Below are positions 17,501 to 25,548 of a DNA stretch of 64,000 nucleotides, piece after piece; the stretch's first letter is position 1; each line of letters begins with the position of its first letter. The notes beneath the pieces were generated by a model that worked only from the letters and a program-made list of their open reading frames with translations, made no database searches and was not told the origin of the DNA. A program made the translations under genes and the position numbers. Source of the DNA: BOKV01 sp049289295 (GTDB taxonomy: Bacteria > Pseudomonadota > Alphaproteobacteria > Rhizobiales > Rhizobiaceae); assembly GCA_049289295.1 (NCBI GenBank), contig JBATLL010000058.1, forward strand, positions 1-64,000, in the 5' to 3' direction.

Positions 17501-18104
17501 TTCCGATGTCACCGTCCTGTTGCTCGAACTGATCGCCTCGGCCATGGCCGCCGTTCCCGGCACTTTCGGAAATGTGTGCGAAACGGTGCTCGATGCCGGG
17601 CTGGACCTCAATGCCCTGTTCAGACTGGCGGGAGGCAATCCGGTTGCGCCCGGCGGTGGATATTCGCTGGCCAGCAGGGTCATCTACGAGGCCGAGCGAC
17701 TGAAGCCGAACTTCGCCATCCTGATGCGTCATTGCGTGGCAGACGCCATGATCGGCGATGAACAGCTGAAAAAGGGCGACTGGATAGCCTCGCTCATTCC
17801 TGCGGCAAATCTTGACCCGCGGGTCTTCGACCAGCCCTGGATTTTCTCGCTCCATCCCTTCCAGAAAGGGCCGGCAAGACGGCAGGAGGACTATCTCCTG
17901 TTCGGCTCCGTTGCCAGCGGTCGCCATTGCTGGGGACGCGATGCAATGGCACTGCGAATCCTCGAACGCTGCCTGCTCGCAACCAGCCGGTTGCGCGGGC
18001 TTCGCCGTTTTGCCGGAAAGGCTGGCGAACCAGCCGAACTTGTGCGCTCGACGGTTGGGCTGCGCGCCAGGTTCTCGTCGGTGGACCTGCAGCTGAAAAT
18101 CTAG
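14547..18104 (+). CDS. DyP-type peroxidase / cytochrome P450 fusion protein
   Basis: A 1185-residue two-heme enzyme candidate. The N-terminal part (about 15-690) is a DyP-type peroxidase. It has DIQANIIRG (19-27), the GXXDG motif as GFRDG (383-387, catalytic Asp386), CPLGSHARRSNPRD (525-538) with the expected proximal heme ligand His530, and RHRLLRR (547-553). The C-terminal part (about 740-1185) is P450-like. ExxR is at 1048-1051 (EAER) and the heme cysteine is Cys1128 in GRHCWG. The I-helix region (about 990-1010) has no AGxxT, and the cysteine loop has two more residues than FGxGxHxCxG. About 200 residues between the DyP N-terminus and its GXXDG motif are an insertion. No signal peptide is seen. 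It may use peroxide or hydroperoxide made by one half in the other. The substrate is unknown. Confidence 0.88.
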   Translation: MNANPQHPQSDANQPDPADIQANIIRGSRHVDGSTRNWGLYVFFRILSRRDIAAARRFLLGEDALAQDETDTLAALQNQSEPSAEFLAWLKLVTTGEGSLLDALASFYGTSGKGEKIDLGALLQMAKAMRGRDIDALLQQLGESHASADVMSALLARVRSILGRVAKDARLRAVVESLLNLTAFGSDATSAGKYVLSKGLLPLVAYEILRQARSRSVRSERQAHDERIADTGNAYDTVPVNFAFNQPGLEALRLDPETLRSFPDAFRDGMAARAEHLGDTGGSAPQNWDGRLGLRSIHGYFTGGFLAGSADDPVDEAVWKALRANVREFNDGSNARANAMRTLLKALFLPLGMEIEHIELGQDPYRVADGKASPIMPRVEHFGFRDGLSQPFLDLKLGAPPPGGGRPGGAGVWSPVAPGEILLGHPDEDGKTHLQPANASLRDNGTFIVFRKLQQNVAALQSFLRKERGDDVLAREKLAARMMGRWKNGTSLVRYPDYPGKLGADGERRINDFLYAAEDPGGLKCPLGSHARRSNPRDSGGRDEVRRHRLLRRSIAYGGSLIEDEHEDDGEPRGILFIALCSRIDVQFEVVQAEWINGGEFLGQAGLARCPITGNNGGSVQDSFLEPGAIAPVVRLPAFVETRGGDYFFAPSLSALTGIATGQKFPLDQGAARPISDGFVLGDVATDALFDPGRIRGYVGEIVSGKARTIRMKLPPMGRQPDGYRGIESPVAGTDMVFAGRHGDVVRILSQMDGEGDARHLAFSIRHYQDSGKRLLRGHNMLIGTEPNSDTQKRRQRLQQLLRKGWEMLGTREAVEARVDAVATEALDIAMRRILQANSVDLVREFATQATYRVVSEVLGTPGPDWLTELAVALPFARQHATQVYPDWLAACRRSMPPNPGLVTMQVWSVLSLADVFGNVVSRMDLAALAAQAGSEFVTHISQLLAQAAMTPRTSVNNLLEAFVAIAPQFIATQQDPDYGLDAYRSDVTVLLLELIASAMAAVPGTFGNVCETVLDAGLDLNALFRLAGGNPVAPGGGYSLASRVIYEAERLKPNFAILMRHCVADAMIGDEQLKKGDWIASLIPAANLDPRVFDQPWIFSLHPFQKGPARRQEDYLLFGSVASGRHCWGRDAMALRILERCLLATSRLRGLRRFAGKAGEPAELVRSTVGLRARFSSVDLQLKI

Positions 18105-18114
18105 GGGCAGCGCT

Positions 18115-18138
18115 GCAGGCGGAAGAAATTCCGCCTGC
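18115..18138 (+). terminator. 3' hairpin with GAAA tetraloop after the DyP-P450 gene
   Basis: GCAGGCGGAA and TTCCGCCTGC form a perfect ten-base stem closed by the stable tetraloop GAAA, starting 11 bases after the stop codon. No T-run follows, so termination may be partial and read on into the cyclase-domain gene. Confidence 0.6.
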
Positions 18139-18222
18139 AAATCAGCCATATACCAACCTTTGTGCGCCTGTCATGTTGCCGGGTGTTTCCCTTGCTGTAT
18201 GGTGCCGGGTAACTGGTGGGAC

Positions 18223-21117
18223 ATGGACAGGCAGAAGATCACTCAGGAACGGTGTCTGGTTACGATACTGGCCGTGGACACGGTCAATTCCACGCGCCTG
18301 ATCGAAGGACTCGATCCTGATGACGCAGAAGAGCTGATCGACACGATCCTTTCTCATGTACGCAGTTGCATCGAAAATGCCGGCGGTATTCTCGCCAATT
18401 TCGCCGGGGATGGCGGTATAGCGGTTTTCGGCTGGCCGGTTGCCTCGGAAGATCATGCTGAGCGGGCCTGCATTGCTGCGTGGAACATCCAGAATCCGGC
18501 AAGGGGATCGCAATTGCTGGATGACGCGCATCATGAGGCGGTGCGTTTTCGCGTCGGCATCCATTCGGGCCTGGTCGGGTTCAGGAACCTGAGCTTCCAG
18601 ACCGGCTCGATGCTGGACCTTGTCGGTGGCAACGCGCACCTGGCCGCGCAGGTCGAAAAGCAGGCCAGGCCGGGCGAAATCCTGCTCAGTAGCGCAACCG
18701 CACAGCTGTTTCGCCGTCCCGTCGAAATGGAAGCGCTGCCCCCGGCGGATGGTGTCGTCAACCGGCTCGAATTGCAAAGGCTGCTGGCCCAGCCGCTTTT
18801 GGCAGGAAATGGCGGGTTGCGTGATTTCGCTTCCCCGATGGTTGGCAGGACAAGGGAACTGGCTGCACTTTCCAGGCTGTTGGGCGCTCGTGAGGCCAGC
18901 GGCAAGGTCGCCGGCATCATCGGTGAACCCGGCATTGGCAAGAGCCGGCTGGTGAGCGAATTCGTCAGTCGCATCGCCGCGCGAGCCAATCCCTGGGCCA
19001 GTCATGTCCATACTGCTGACCCGCAGCGAGCATCCACTGCCTTTCATGCCGTGCGGGGCCTGCTTCTCTCTTTGCTTGGCCTTGATGCTTCCGCACGCAA
19101 TGGCGAAGCCGTGTTTGCGCTCGCTGTGCATGGCGTGCCTGTTGCCAGCCAGGAGTTGGCGCTTTCGATCCTGTCCTTGCCTGGCCATGTCGAAATTCCA
19201 CGCGCAGGCGGGCAAAGCCTTTCCAGCCTGTTCAAGCCCTGTGCCGAACTTCTTGTGGGTCTCGCGCCGCAAAGATGCGCGCTGATCGTCGAGGACATTC
19301 ATCATGTGGATCAGGAAAGTCTGAAGAGCCTGGCTGCGCTTGTGTCGGCAATGGATGGCAAGCAATTGCTTCTGGTGGTTACGGGTCGTCCGGAAGCCGC
19401 GCAGGAAGCAATGACGCTGACGCACTCGGTGATTTCGCTGGAAGGCCTGCCTGGCAAGGCCATGCGCGATCTCGTCCAGGCGAGCGGGCCGGGCAGGGAA
19501 TTGCCCCGGGCGGCAATCGAACAGGTGCTGGTCAGGGCCGATGGCAATCCCTTCGTGCTAGAACAACTCGTCGCCTCGATCGGCAGGAATGGCAGCGATC
19601 CGCTCAACACCATTCCCCAGTCGGTCGAGTCACTGATCCATGCCAGGTTGAACCAGCTCTCACCGCTGGCCAAGAAATGCGCCCAGACGCTCTCGGTTCT
19701 GGGAACGGATGCGGAATTGCCACTCCTGCAACGCACGACCGATATCGGTTCCGCCGATCTCGTCAAGGCGCTTTCCGAACTCGCAAGTCATGCCTTCATC
19801 AATTCAGCCGCTTCAAGGTCGATCCGCTTCCGGCACGCCATTCTTGCCGAAGCCTGCGCGGAAACGGTTCACAAGAAGCAGCGCATGGCGATCCATGCTG
19901 GCGCGGTCGGTGTGATCAGCGATCTTTATCCCGACCTGACCTTGCAGCATGAACGCCTGGCGCACCATTGTGCAGCCGCAGGCAATCCAGGCCAGGCGGT
20001 GGAGCACCTGTGGCGTGCGGCGCTAGGCGCCCAGCGCAAGGGCGCCCATTGGTCGCTCCTGTCGATTTTCGAACGTGCCATGCGCCTGCTGGAGCATGAT
20101 CTGCCCACGGCCAATGAACGCCATTCCGACTTTGTTGCCCTTGCATTCGCGTCACTGGTCCAGATAGGCGAATTCGCCCGCATGCGCCAGTATCTGCCGC
20201 GTGCGCTGGAGATCGCCAGGAAATCCGGCGACCGGAAAAAACTGTGCGCGCTCAATGCCAACATGGCCATGAACGCCTGGTTCGAAGGCCGTTACGATGA
20301 GGGCTTGCCGCAGGCCCGCAAGGCCTATGCGATGGCGCAGCAGCTTGATTCCATCTCGCTACAGTTCGCTTCAGGCCAGATGCTGGCCAATCTCCTGCAC
20401 GGGCGCGGTGATCTTGGCGAAGCAATCGCGATACAGCGCGAACTGTGCTCCATGCTTTCTGGCCCGCTGGAAACCGCGCGGCTGGGAGCTGCCGGTATTC
20501 CTTGCGCCATCGCGCACGGTTTTCTGAGCTGGTTTCTCGTAGATGACGGCAAGTATGATGACGGCCTCGTGCATGCCATGCGCTCTCTCGACATCGCCAA
20601 CACAACACGCGATCCCTATTCACAGGTCCTTGCCCGCAATGCGCTGGGGCGCAATCTCATCGTCATGGATCGCAATGGCGAAGCAGCGGAAATGTTGCAA
20701 GGGGCAGTCGACATCACGCGCGCAAACGGCTTCGACGCGCCCAAGCCGCACCTGGCAGGTCTGATGGGGACTGCAACGGCGCGTATCGGGGAGGCCCACC
20801 GCGCCTTGCCCCTGATCGAGGATTGCTTCGAGTCCGGCCTCCACCTTCGCACAGGCAGGCTGGAAATGAGCATTCTGATGATGGGATATGCCGAAGCGCT
20901 GGCAGCATCAGGCAAGCTCGAACAGGCAATGCCTGCCGTCGATCAGGCCTATGAGATCGCCGCGACAATCGGCAATCCGGGACTGATGATCCAGGCCCTG
21001 GAATTGCGCGCTGCACTTCGGCGCATGGTCGACAGGCATAGTCCACTGATCGACATGGATCTGGCCGAAAGCGATGCGCTGAGCGCCAGGCATGGCTATG
21101 TCGCCAAGCGCCTTTGA
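18223..21117 (+). CDS. Class III nucleotide cyclase-domain / AAA ATPase / TPR regulator
   Basis: A 964-residue signalling protein. Residues 10-180 form a class III cyclase (CHD) domain with both metal aspartates, Asp19 (AVDTVNST) and Asp63 (AGDGG). The usual VNxAARL segment reads AHLAAQV, so the transition-state Asn and Arg are His140 and Gln144. The purine-selecting Lys before GDG is also missing. Residues 200-500 are an AAA/STAND-type ATPase with P-loop GEPGIGKS (234-241) and LIVEDIHHVD as Walker B. The C-terminal 400 residues are helical TPR-like repeats. Such proteins usually sense a ligand or partner through the TPRs. Cyclase activity is doubtful. The start at 18223 has GGTGGG upstream. 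It lies 118 bases after the fusion enzyme gene. Confidence 0.88.
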   Translation: MDRQKITQERCLVTILAVDTVNSTRLIEGLDPDDAEELIDTILSHVRSCIENAGGILANFAGDGGIAVFGWPVASEDHAERACIAAWNIQNPARGSQLLDDAHHEAVRFRVGIHSGLVGFRNLSFQTGSMLDLVGGNAHLAAQVEKQARPGEILLSSATAQLFRRPVEMEALPPADGVVNRLELQRLLAQPLLAGNGGLRDFASPMVGRTRELAALSRLLGAREASGKVAGIIGEPGIGKSRLVSEFVSRIAARANPWASHVHTADPQRASTAFHAVRGLLLSLLGLDASARNGEAVFALAVHGVPVASQELALSILSLPGHVEIPRAGGQSLSSLFKPCAELLVGLAPQRCALIVEDIHHVDQESLKSLAALVSAMDGKQLLLVVTGRPEAAQEAMTLTHSVISLEGLPGKAMRDLVQASGPGRELPRAAIEQVLVRADGNPFVLEQLVASIGRNGSDPLNTIPQSVESLIHARLNQLSPLAKKCAQTLSVLGTDAELPLLQRTTDIGSADLVKALSELASHAFINSAASRSIRFRHAILAEACAETVHKKQRMAIHAGAVGVISDLYPDLTLQHERLAHHCAAAGNPGQAVEHLWRAALGAQRKGAHWSLLSIFERAMRLLEHDLPTANERHSDFVALAFASLVQIGEFARMRQYLPRALEIARKSGDRKKLCALNANMAMNAWFEGRYDEGLPQARKAYAMAQQLDSISLQFASGQMLANLLHGRGDLGEAIAIQRELCSMLSGPLETARLGAAGIPCAIAHGFLSWFLVDDGKYDDGLVHAMRSLDIANTTRDPYSQVLARNALGRNLIVMDRNGEAAEMLQGAVDITRANGFDAPKPHLAGLMGTATARIGEAHRALPLIEDCFESGLHLRTGRLEMSILMMGYAEALAASGKLEQAMPAVDQAYEIAATIGNPGLMIQALELRAALRRMVDRHSPLIDMDLAESDALSARHGYVAKRL

Positions 21118-21169
21118 GGCTGCAAACGAGCTGCAGCAACTGCCGAACAAGTCTGAATGGATGGAAAGG

Positions 21170-21245
21170 TGGTACGCCCTACGGGACTCGAACCCGTGTT
21201 ACCGCCGTGAAAGGGCGGTGTCCTGGACCGCTAGACGAAGGGCGC
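21170..21245 (-). tRNA. tRNA-Glu (anticodon TTC)
   Basis: On the minus strand the sequence folds as a 76-base tRNA with encoded CCA. The acceptor is GCGCCCT/AGGGCGT (first pair G-U), the anticodon stem is CCGCC/GGCGG around the loop CTTTCAC, and the T-arm has GTTCGAGTC. The loop gives anticodon TTC, reading glutamate GAA/GAG. Confidence 0.97.
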
Positions 21246-21386
21246 ACACTGAGAAGCGACTCGCTTCAGGTGCTGACCGGTACATGCCCGGCCCGCGGTT
21301 GGGGGCCTTATAGAGGCGAAGCCATTGCGCTTCAACCGTAAAATCGCGCAACGAGCCAACTTTTTGAATTAGGTTGCGAAAACGGA

Positions 21387-22649
21387 TCAGGCCCGCTTTT
21401 TCTTGTTGCGTCGGCACGGGTGATGCCAGTCGCGCACACTGCCGGTGTCGATGTGAACAGAGTCGGTCCGGCAGTAGGTGCCAACGCCGCCCCGGTTGGG
21501 AATGGTGCGCAGATACTTGGCCAGATCCCACTTGGAAATGCCTGGAATCTGAATGTCAGCGGCCCTGCACTGGACATGAAGCGACTTGCGCGCGCCACCC
21601 GCCCGACGGTTTTCGCCGGTGCTGCGATAGCCCGAGGTCACGATTGGCTTGCGCCCGTAATTGCGCTCGATCTGATTGAGCAGCGAGATCAGTTCTGGCT
21701 TGAAACAGGCAACTTCGACCTTTTCGGTCTGGGTGATGATCCCAAGCGGTGAAAGGCGTCCAAGCGAACCGGCGGAAGCCAGTTCCAGCGGCTCGCCTTC
21801 CCCTTCCTGGTCCTCGGAGGATTCCAGTTCGAAAATCTTCGACGTGTCGCCAACCCCGGGGAGCGAAGCACCGGAACTCTCATTCGTTGGCTTGAGCGCT
21901 ACCTGTTCATTCGTGGCAGCCGACATGATGGGTGTGAGCGAAGCGACCCGCGTCGGCTCAGCCACCTTCTTTGTCTGGCGCGCGAACAGGAGTTCGAACA
22001 GCGACTTTGGCTTGGCTGGTTCGGCTGGTTGTGCCTGGACAGGCTGCATCGCAACACTGGCAGGCTGGGCTGCCGGGTCAGTACCGGCCACTTCGGCAGT
22101 TGCCGGAACCGGCTCGCCGGAAGCAATCATGGGTGTGGAGCTGTCGGCAGCAGGCGCGGTCTCGGCACTGAATGCCATGGCCGTGCCCTCGTTGAGCAAC
22201 GGATTGTCCGCGCCATTGCGCGGTGCTGGTACGGGGATGACACTGGCGATCGCAACTTCGCTTGCCGCGAGATCGCTCTCACCAGCTACATCGCCAACTG
22301 CGGGGCTGGACAGGTCATTTGCCAGCATTTGCGAGGCGCTGGCGGAGGTTTCGACGCCAGCAACGTCAAGGGCCACCGGCTGGTAGTTTTCCTGCGTGCT
22401 GACAAGATTTGACGAGGTAGCTGAAATGCAGCCGCCTAGCGGCAATGTCACAAGACCGACGATGAGGGCCACAGTAGTTGATCGCATCGAGACGCGAAGC
22501 GGGCCTGTGAAGCGCGTGACCAGGGCCCGACCCGCCATGTTCCCGGCGGCACGCCAAGGCGCATTCGGCTTCTCGCCGGCCATGTTCTGCCCCGGAATCA
22601 AACTGTCGAACCTCGCCTGTCTTTTCTTGAAGGCCTGCCGGATTGGCAT
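21387..22649 (-). CDS. Peptidase M15A (YcbK-like) domain lipoprotein
   Basis: The last 100 residues form a peptidase M15A-type domain: VTSGYRSTGENR, then SLHVQCRAADIQIPG with zinc-ligand candidates His and Asp, and VHIDTGSVRDWHH with the last His. Such proteins cut or bind peptidoglycan cross-links. A lipobox LPLGGC near residue 74 follows a hydrophobic stretch beginning MRSTTVAL, so a start at about residue 55 (near 22487) would give a normal lipoprotein. The longer frame may start too early. Between the anchor and the domain lie about 230 low-complexity residues rich in Ala, Pro, Ser and Glu, probably a flexible periplasmic linker. The tail is very basic (RRNKKKRA). Confidence 0.85.
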   Translation of the reverse strand: MPIRQAFKKRQARFDSLIPGQNMAGEKPNAPWRAAGNMAGRALVTRFTGPLRVSMRSTTVALIVGLVTLPLGGCISATSSNLVSTQENYQPVALDVAGVETSASASQMLANDLSSPAVGDVAGESDLAASEVAIASVIPVPAPRNGADNPLLNEGTAMAFSAETAPAADSSTPMIASGEPVPATAEVAGTDPAAQPASVAMQPVQAQPAEPAKPKSLFELLFARQTKKVAEPTRVASLTPIMSAATNEQVALKPTNESSGASLPGVGDTSKIFELESSEDQEGEGEPLELASAGSLGRLSPLGIITQTEKVEVACFKPELISLLNQIERNYGRKPIVTSGYRSTGENRRAGGARKSLHVQCRAADIQIPGISKWDLAKYLRTIPNRGGVGTYCRTDSVHIDTGSVRDWHHPCRRNKKKRA

Positions 22650-22849
22650 GGCCCCTGAGCCCTTGTGCTGGGCTTTTGCCCATTGTTCTTGATGGCGCGT
22701 GCGGGAAAATCGTCACTTCCCGCCAGGCCACATACCGTGTTTAGCGGCGACGGGATGAGGCTGCAACCCTCGAGTTGGCCAGCGCGTCGCGCATCGGTTC
22801 GCTTGGTAAAGTGGCTAAGGCGCGAATGGGGCGAAAAGGTGACTCTTCC

Positions 22850-23305
22850 CTACCATACCCCGGTATTGGGCATGGACGACCAGGGTTCCATCGCGGGTAG
22901 CGGATTGCCCTTCTGCAGCAGCTCGATGGAGATGTTGTCAGGCGAACGCACGAAAGCCATGTTGCCGTCGCGTGGCGGGCGATTGATCACCACACCCATG
23001 TCCTGAAGGCGCTGGCAGGTTTCATAAATATTGTCGACGGCAAAAGCCAGATGTCCGAAGTTTCGCCCGCCATCATACACTTGCGGATCCCAGTTGTATG
23101 TCAGCTCCAGGCACGGCGAAAGTTCGGTCGAGGAACGATCACCTTGCGCTGTTCCAAGGTCATCTTTTCCCGCCAGAAAGATCAGCGTGAATCGGCCCGC
23201 TTCGCTTTCATAGCGACGCACTTCCTTCATGCCGAGCTTGTTGCAGTAAAAATCGAGCGATTGCTCGATATCGGTGATCCTGACCATGGTGTGAAGATAT
23301 TTCAT
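22850..23305 (-). CDS. gloA: Lactoylglutathione lyase (glyoxalase I)
   Basis: Converts the hemithioacetal of methylglyoxal and glutathione to S-lactoylglutathione. The 151-residue protein has two beta-alpha-beta-beta-beta modules: YLHTMVRITDIEQSLDFYCNKLGM with the first His metal ligand, CLELTYNWDP with Glu, NFGHLAFAVDN with His, and SPDNISIELLQKG with Glu. The Ni-type enzyme length fits. A GGAG site lies before the start. It is divergent from the cold-shock gene. Confidence 0.95.
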   Translation of the reverse strand: MKYLHTMVRITDIEQSLDFYCNKLGMKEVRRYESEAGRFTLIFLAGKDDLGTAQGDRSSTELSPCLELTYNWDPQVYDGGRNFGHLAFAVDNIYETCQRLQDMGVVINRPPRDGNMAFVRSPDNISIELLQKGNPLPAMEPWSSMPNTGVW

Positions 23306-23538
23306 GGGTGCTCCAGCTCAAGTCGATGATTTTCCAGTTGAATATGGACGAAGGCGAGGTGGATTCAAATCCCCTGCAGTGCACAATCGAACTGTTCTTT
23401 TCAGTTGCAGGCCAACTAGGCGGGGAAGCGCGTGAAAAAAAGGCCCGCGCCTCTTGCAGCGAACCTGTTAACCAATGCTATGATTTCCGCAGAATCAGTA
23501 GAAGCGCGTTTTTTGCGGCACAACGAGGGCTCGGCAAG

Positions 23539-24126
23539 ATGGGGGCCAGAAATACAGCGGGGGATCAGCCCGGCGCAGGCAAGGAATTACGGAAAGGCGA
23601 TGGCGAGCTGTCAGCCGACGTGATTGTTGTTGCTGGTGCCATCAAGTGGTTCGATGTCTCCAAAGGGTTCGGTTTTGTCGTTCCCGACGAGGATCTCCCG
23701 GACGTACTCGTTCATGTGACCTGCCTTCGCAAGGATGGATTTGGCACTGCGCTGGAAGGCGCGCGCGTGGTTTGCGAAGCCGTTTGGCGCGATCGCGGCC
23801 TGCAGGCGCTGCGCATCCTGTCCATGGACGATTCAACCGCAGTCCAGCCTGCCCAGAACCGCCCCGCGCGCACCCATTCCGAGGTTCAGCCTGAAAGCGA
23901 TCTGGAACGGGTCCCGGTGAAATGGTTCAACCGCACCAAGGGCTACGGCTTTGTCGTCAAGGACGACAAGGACATTTTCGTGCACATGGAAACACTGCGC
24001 CGGTTCGGCCTTACCGAATTGCGTCCTGGCCAATATGTTCTCGTGCGCTTCGGCAATGGCCCAAAAGGCCTCATGGCCGCCGAAATCTACCCCGACAATG
24101 TCAAGGACAGGAAATTTCCTCACTGA
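23539..24126 (+). CDS. Two-domain cold-shock (CSD) protein
   Basis: A 195-residue nucleic-acid-binding protein with two cold-shock domains. The first (about residues 30-95) is diverged: GAIKWFDVSKGFGFVVPDED and DVLVHVTCLRKDGF. The second (about 130-190) has canonical RNP1 KGYGFV and RNP2 DIFVHM. Double-CSD proteins of this size are usual in Hyphomicrobiales and act as single-strand RNA/DNA chaperones. The start at 23539 (MGARNTAG) is preferred; the upstream open frame is not protein-like. A possible promoter (TTGCAG, 19 bases, TATGAT) is at 23454-23484. The DUF192 gene follows, a common pairing. Confidence 0.93.
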   Translation: MGARNTAGDQPGAGKELRKGDGELSADVIVVAGAIKWFDVSKGFGFVVPDEDLPDVLVHVTCLRKDGFGTALEGARVVCEAVWRDRGLQALRILSMDDSTAVQPAQNRPARTHSEVQPESDLERVPVKWFNRTKGYGFVVKDDKDIFVHMETLRRFGLTELRPGQYVLVRFGNGPKGLMAAEIYPDNVKDRKFPH

Positions 24127-24206
24127 GGAAAGGACTGGCGGTCCTGTTTCATGCTGGCCGCGGATTCAACATGCTTGTGCATGAGGCACGGCTGACGGGA
24201 AGTTCC

Positions 24207-24710
24207 ATGCTGAAGTCCCACACCATCATGCGGTTCGCACTGGCAGCCTTCATGCTTGCCGGATCATGCGCAGGCACTGTGACGGTTCACGCGCAGCAGG
24301 CCCAGTCCGGTCAGACGCAGAAGCTGGAAGTGGAGAAACTGGCCATTGTTACCGGTCAGGGCCGATTCGAATTTGACGCCGAAATCGCCGACGAGCCGCG
24401 CGAACACGCCACCGGCCTGATGTTTCGCGAAAAAATGGCACCAAATGCGGGCATGCTGTTCGATTTCGGTGCAGTGCGTTCCGTTACCATGTGGATGCGC
24501 AACACGCCGCTGCCGCTCGACATGGTTTTCATCAGGCCAGACGGAACTGTCGCAGGCATTTCTGAAAGAACGACGCCCTTTTCCATAGATATCATCGAGT
24601 CGCCAGAGCCGGTATCCCATGTTCTGGAACTCAATGCCGGTATAGCACGCATGATCGGCCTCAAGGTTGGCGACCAGGTCGAGCACAGATCGCTCACAAA
24701 AGACCAATAA
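24207..24710 (+). CDS. DUF192 family secreted protein
   Basis: A 167-residue precursor with a signal peptide (MLAGSCAGTVTVHAQ) and a DUF192 domain. Family landmarks are ADEPREHATGLMFREKMAPNAGMLFDF, VTMWMRNTPLPLDMVFI and VLELNAGIARMIGLKVGDQV. The function of the family is not established. The start at 24207 has GGGAAG upstream; the long in-frame extension lies inside the cold-shock gene and is not real. tRNA-Pro follows 77 bases on. Confidence 0.9.
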   Translation: MLKSHTIMRFALAAFMLAGSCAGTVTVHAQQAQSGQTQKLEVEKLAIVTGQGRFEFDAEIADEPREHATGLMFREKMAPNAGMLFDFGAVRSVTMWMRNTPLPLDMVFIRPDGTVAGISERTTPFSIDIIESPEPVSHVLELNAGIARMIGLKVGDQVEHRSLTKDQ

Positions 24711-24787
24711 TTCAATTCACATGAAATTTGCGCGCTTCTGCCGCTTGCATGGCGCGGCGGCATTGTGTAGGGCTTTTCCCGCTTTCA

Positions 24788-24864
<77 letters not shown>

Positions 24865-24923
24865 AGCTTTCCGATTGCCCTGACGCAGACGGAAACAGGT
24901 AGCGTTGAGCGCAGGGGAAGAGC

Positions 24924-25229
24924 ATGAGCGCACGCATTTTCTGCCCGGCCAAGACGGCCATGCAATCCGGCAAGGCGAAATCGCAAGGCTTCATCCTCGA
25001 GTTCGAACAGGCCAGGCCACAGCGCGTCGAGCCACTGATGGGTTACACCTCCAGCGCCGACACCATGCAGCAGGTCCGCCTCAGGTTCGATACGGTTGAA
25101 GCCGCAGTCGCCTATTGCGAGCGCAACGGCATTGCCTATTCGGTCCAGAAGCCGCACGAAGCACGCCGCCGCCGCGCGGCCTATTCGGACAATTTCGCCT
25201 TTTCCAGAAGCCAGCCCTGGACGCATTGA
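24924..25229 (+). CDS. NDUFS4-like complex I accessory subunit (ETC complex I family)
   Basis: A 101-residue protein matching the ETC complex I subunit family (mitochondrial NDUFS4/18 kDa). Landmarks are ARIFCPAKTAMQSGKAKS, MGYTSSADTMQQVRLRF, EAAVAYCERNGIAYSV and the terminal NFAFSRSQPWTH. In alphaproteobacteria it joins NADH:ubiquinone oxidoreductase at the N-module/Q-module junction. GGGGAAGAG precedes the start. The gene sits alone between tRNA-Pro and tRNA-Arg, away from any nuo operon in this window. Confidence 0.93.
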   Translation: MSARIFCPAKTAMQSGKAKSQGFILEFEQARPQRVEPLMGYTSSADTMQQVRLRFDTVEAAVAYCERNGIAYSVQKPHEARRRRAAYSDNFAFSRSQPWTH

Positions 25230-25324
25230 TCCACCGTTACCTGCACAGTCGGGCATGTCCTGGCACGATCAGGCATCGCAGGTATTTTTTCGCAAACCAA
25301 TCTGGTCTAGAAACACTCCAATTC

Positions 25325-25401
25325 GACTCCGTAGCTCAGCTGGATAGAGCATCCGCCTTCTAAGCGGACGGTCGCAGGTTCGAATCCTGCCGGGGTCGCC
25401 A
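25325..25401 (+). tRNA. tRNA-Arg (anticodon TCT)
   Basis: A complete 77-base cloverleaf with encoded CCA. The acceptor is GACTCCG/CGGGGTC (one G-U pair), the anticodon stem CCGCC/GGCGG holds loop TTCTAAG-type bases giving anticodon TCT, and the T-arm is GTTCGAATC. Confidence 0.97.
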
Positions 25402-25548
25402 TTTTCCTGCCCGGCACACCCGCTTCGCCCCATCCGATTATCAACAGCTTTCGCCGCAATTCTTCCTGTAAGCGCGCTTCGTTTGCCACATAATGGATTG
25501 GCACGGGCGGGAACGCACGCCGCTGCCATGCATTTGGAGGATTTCGAG

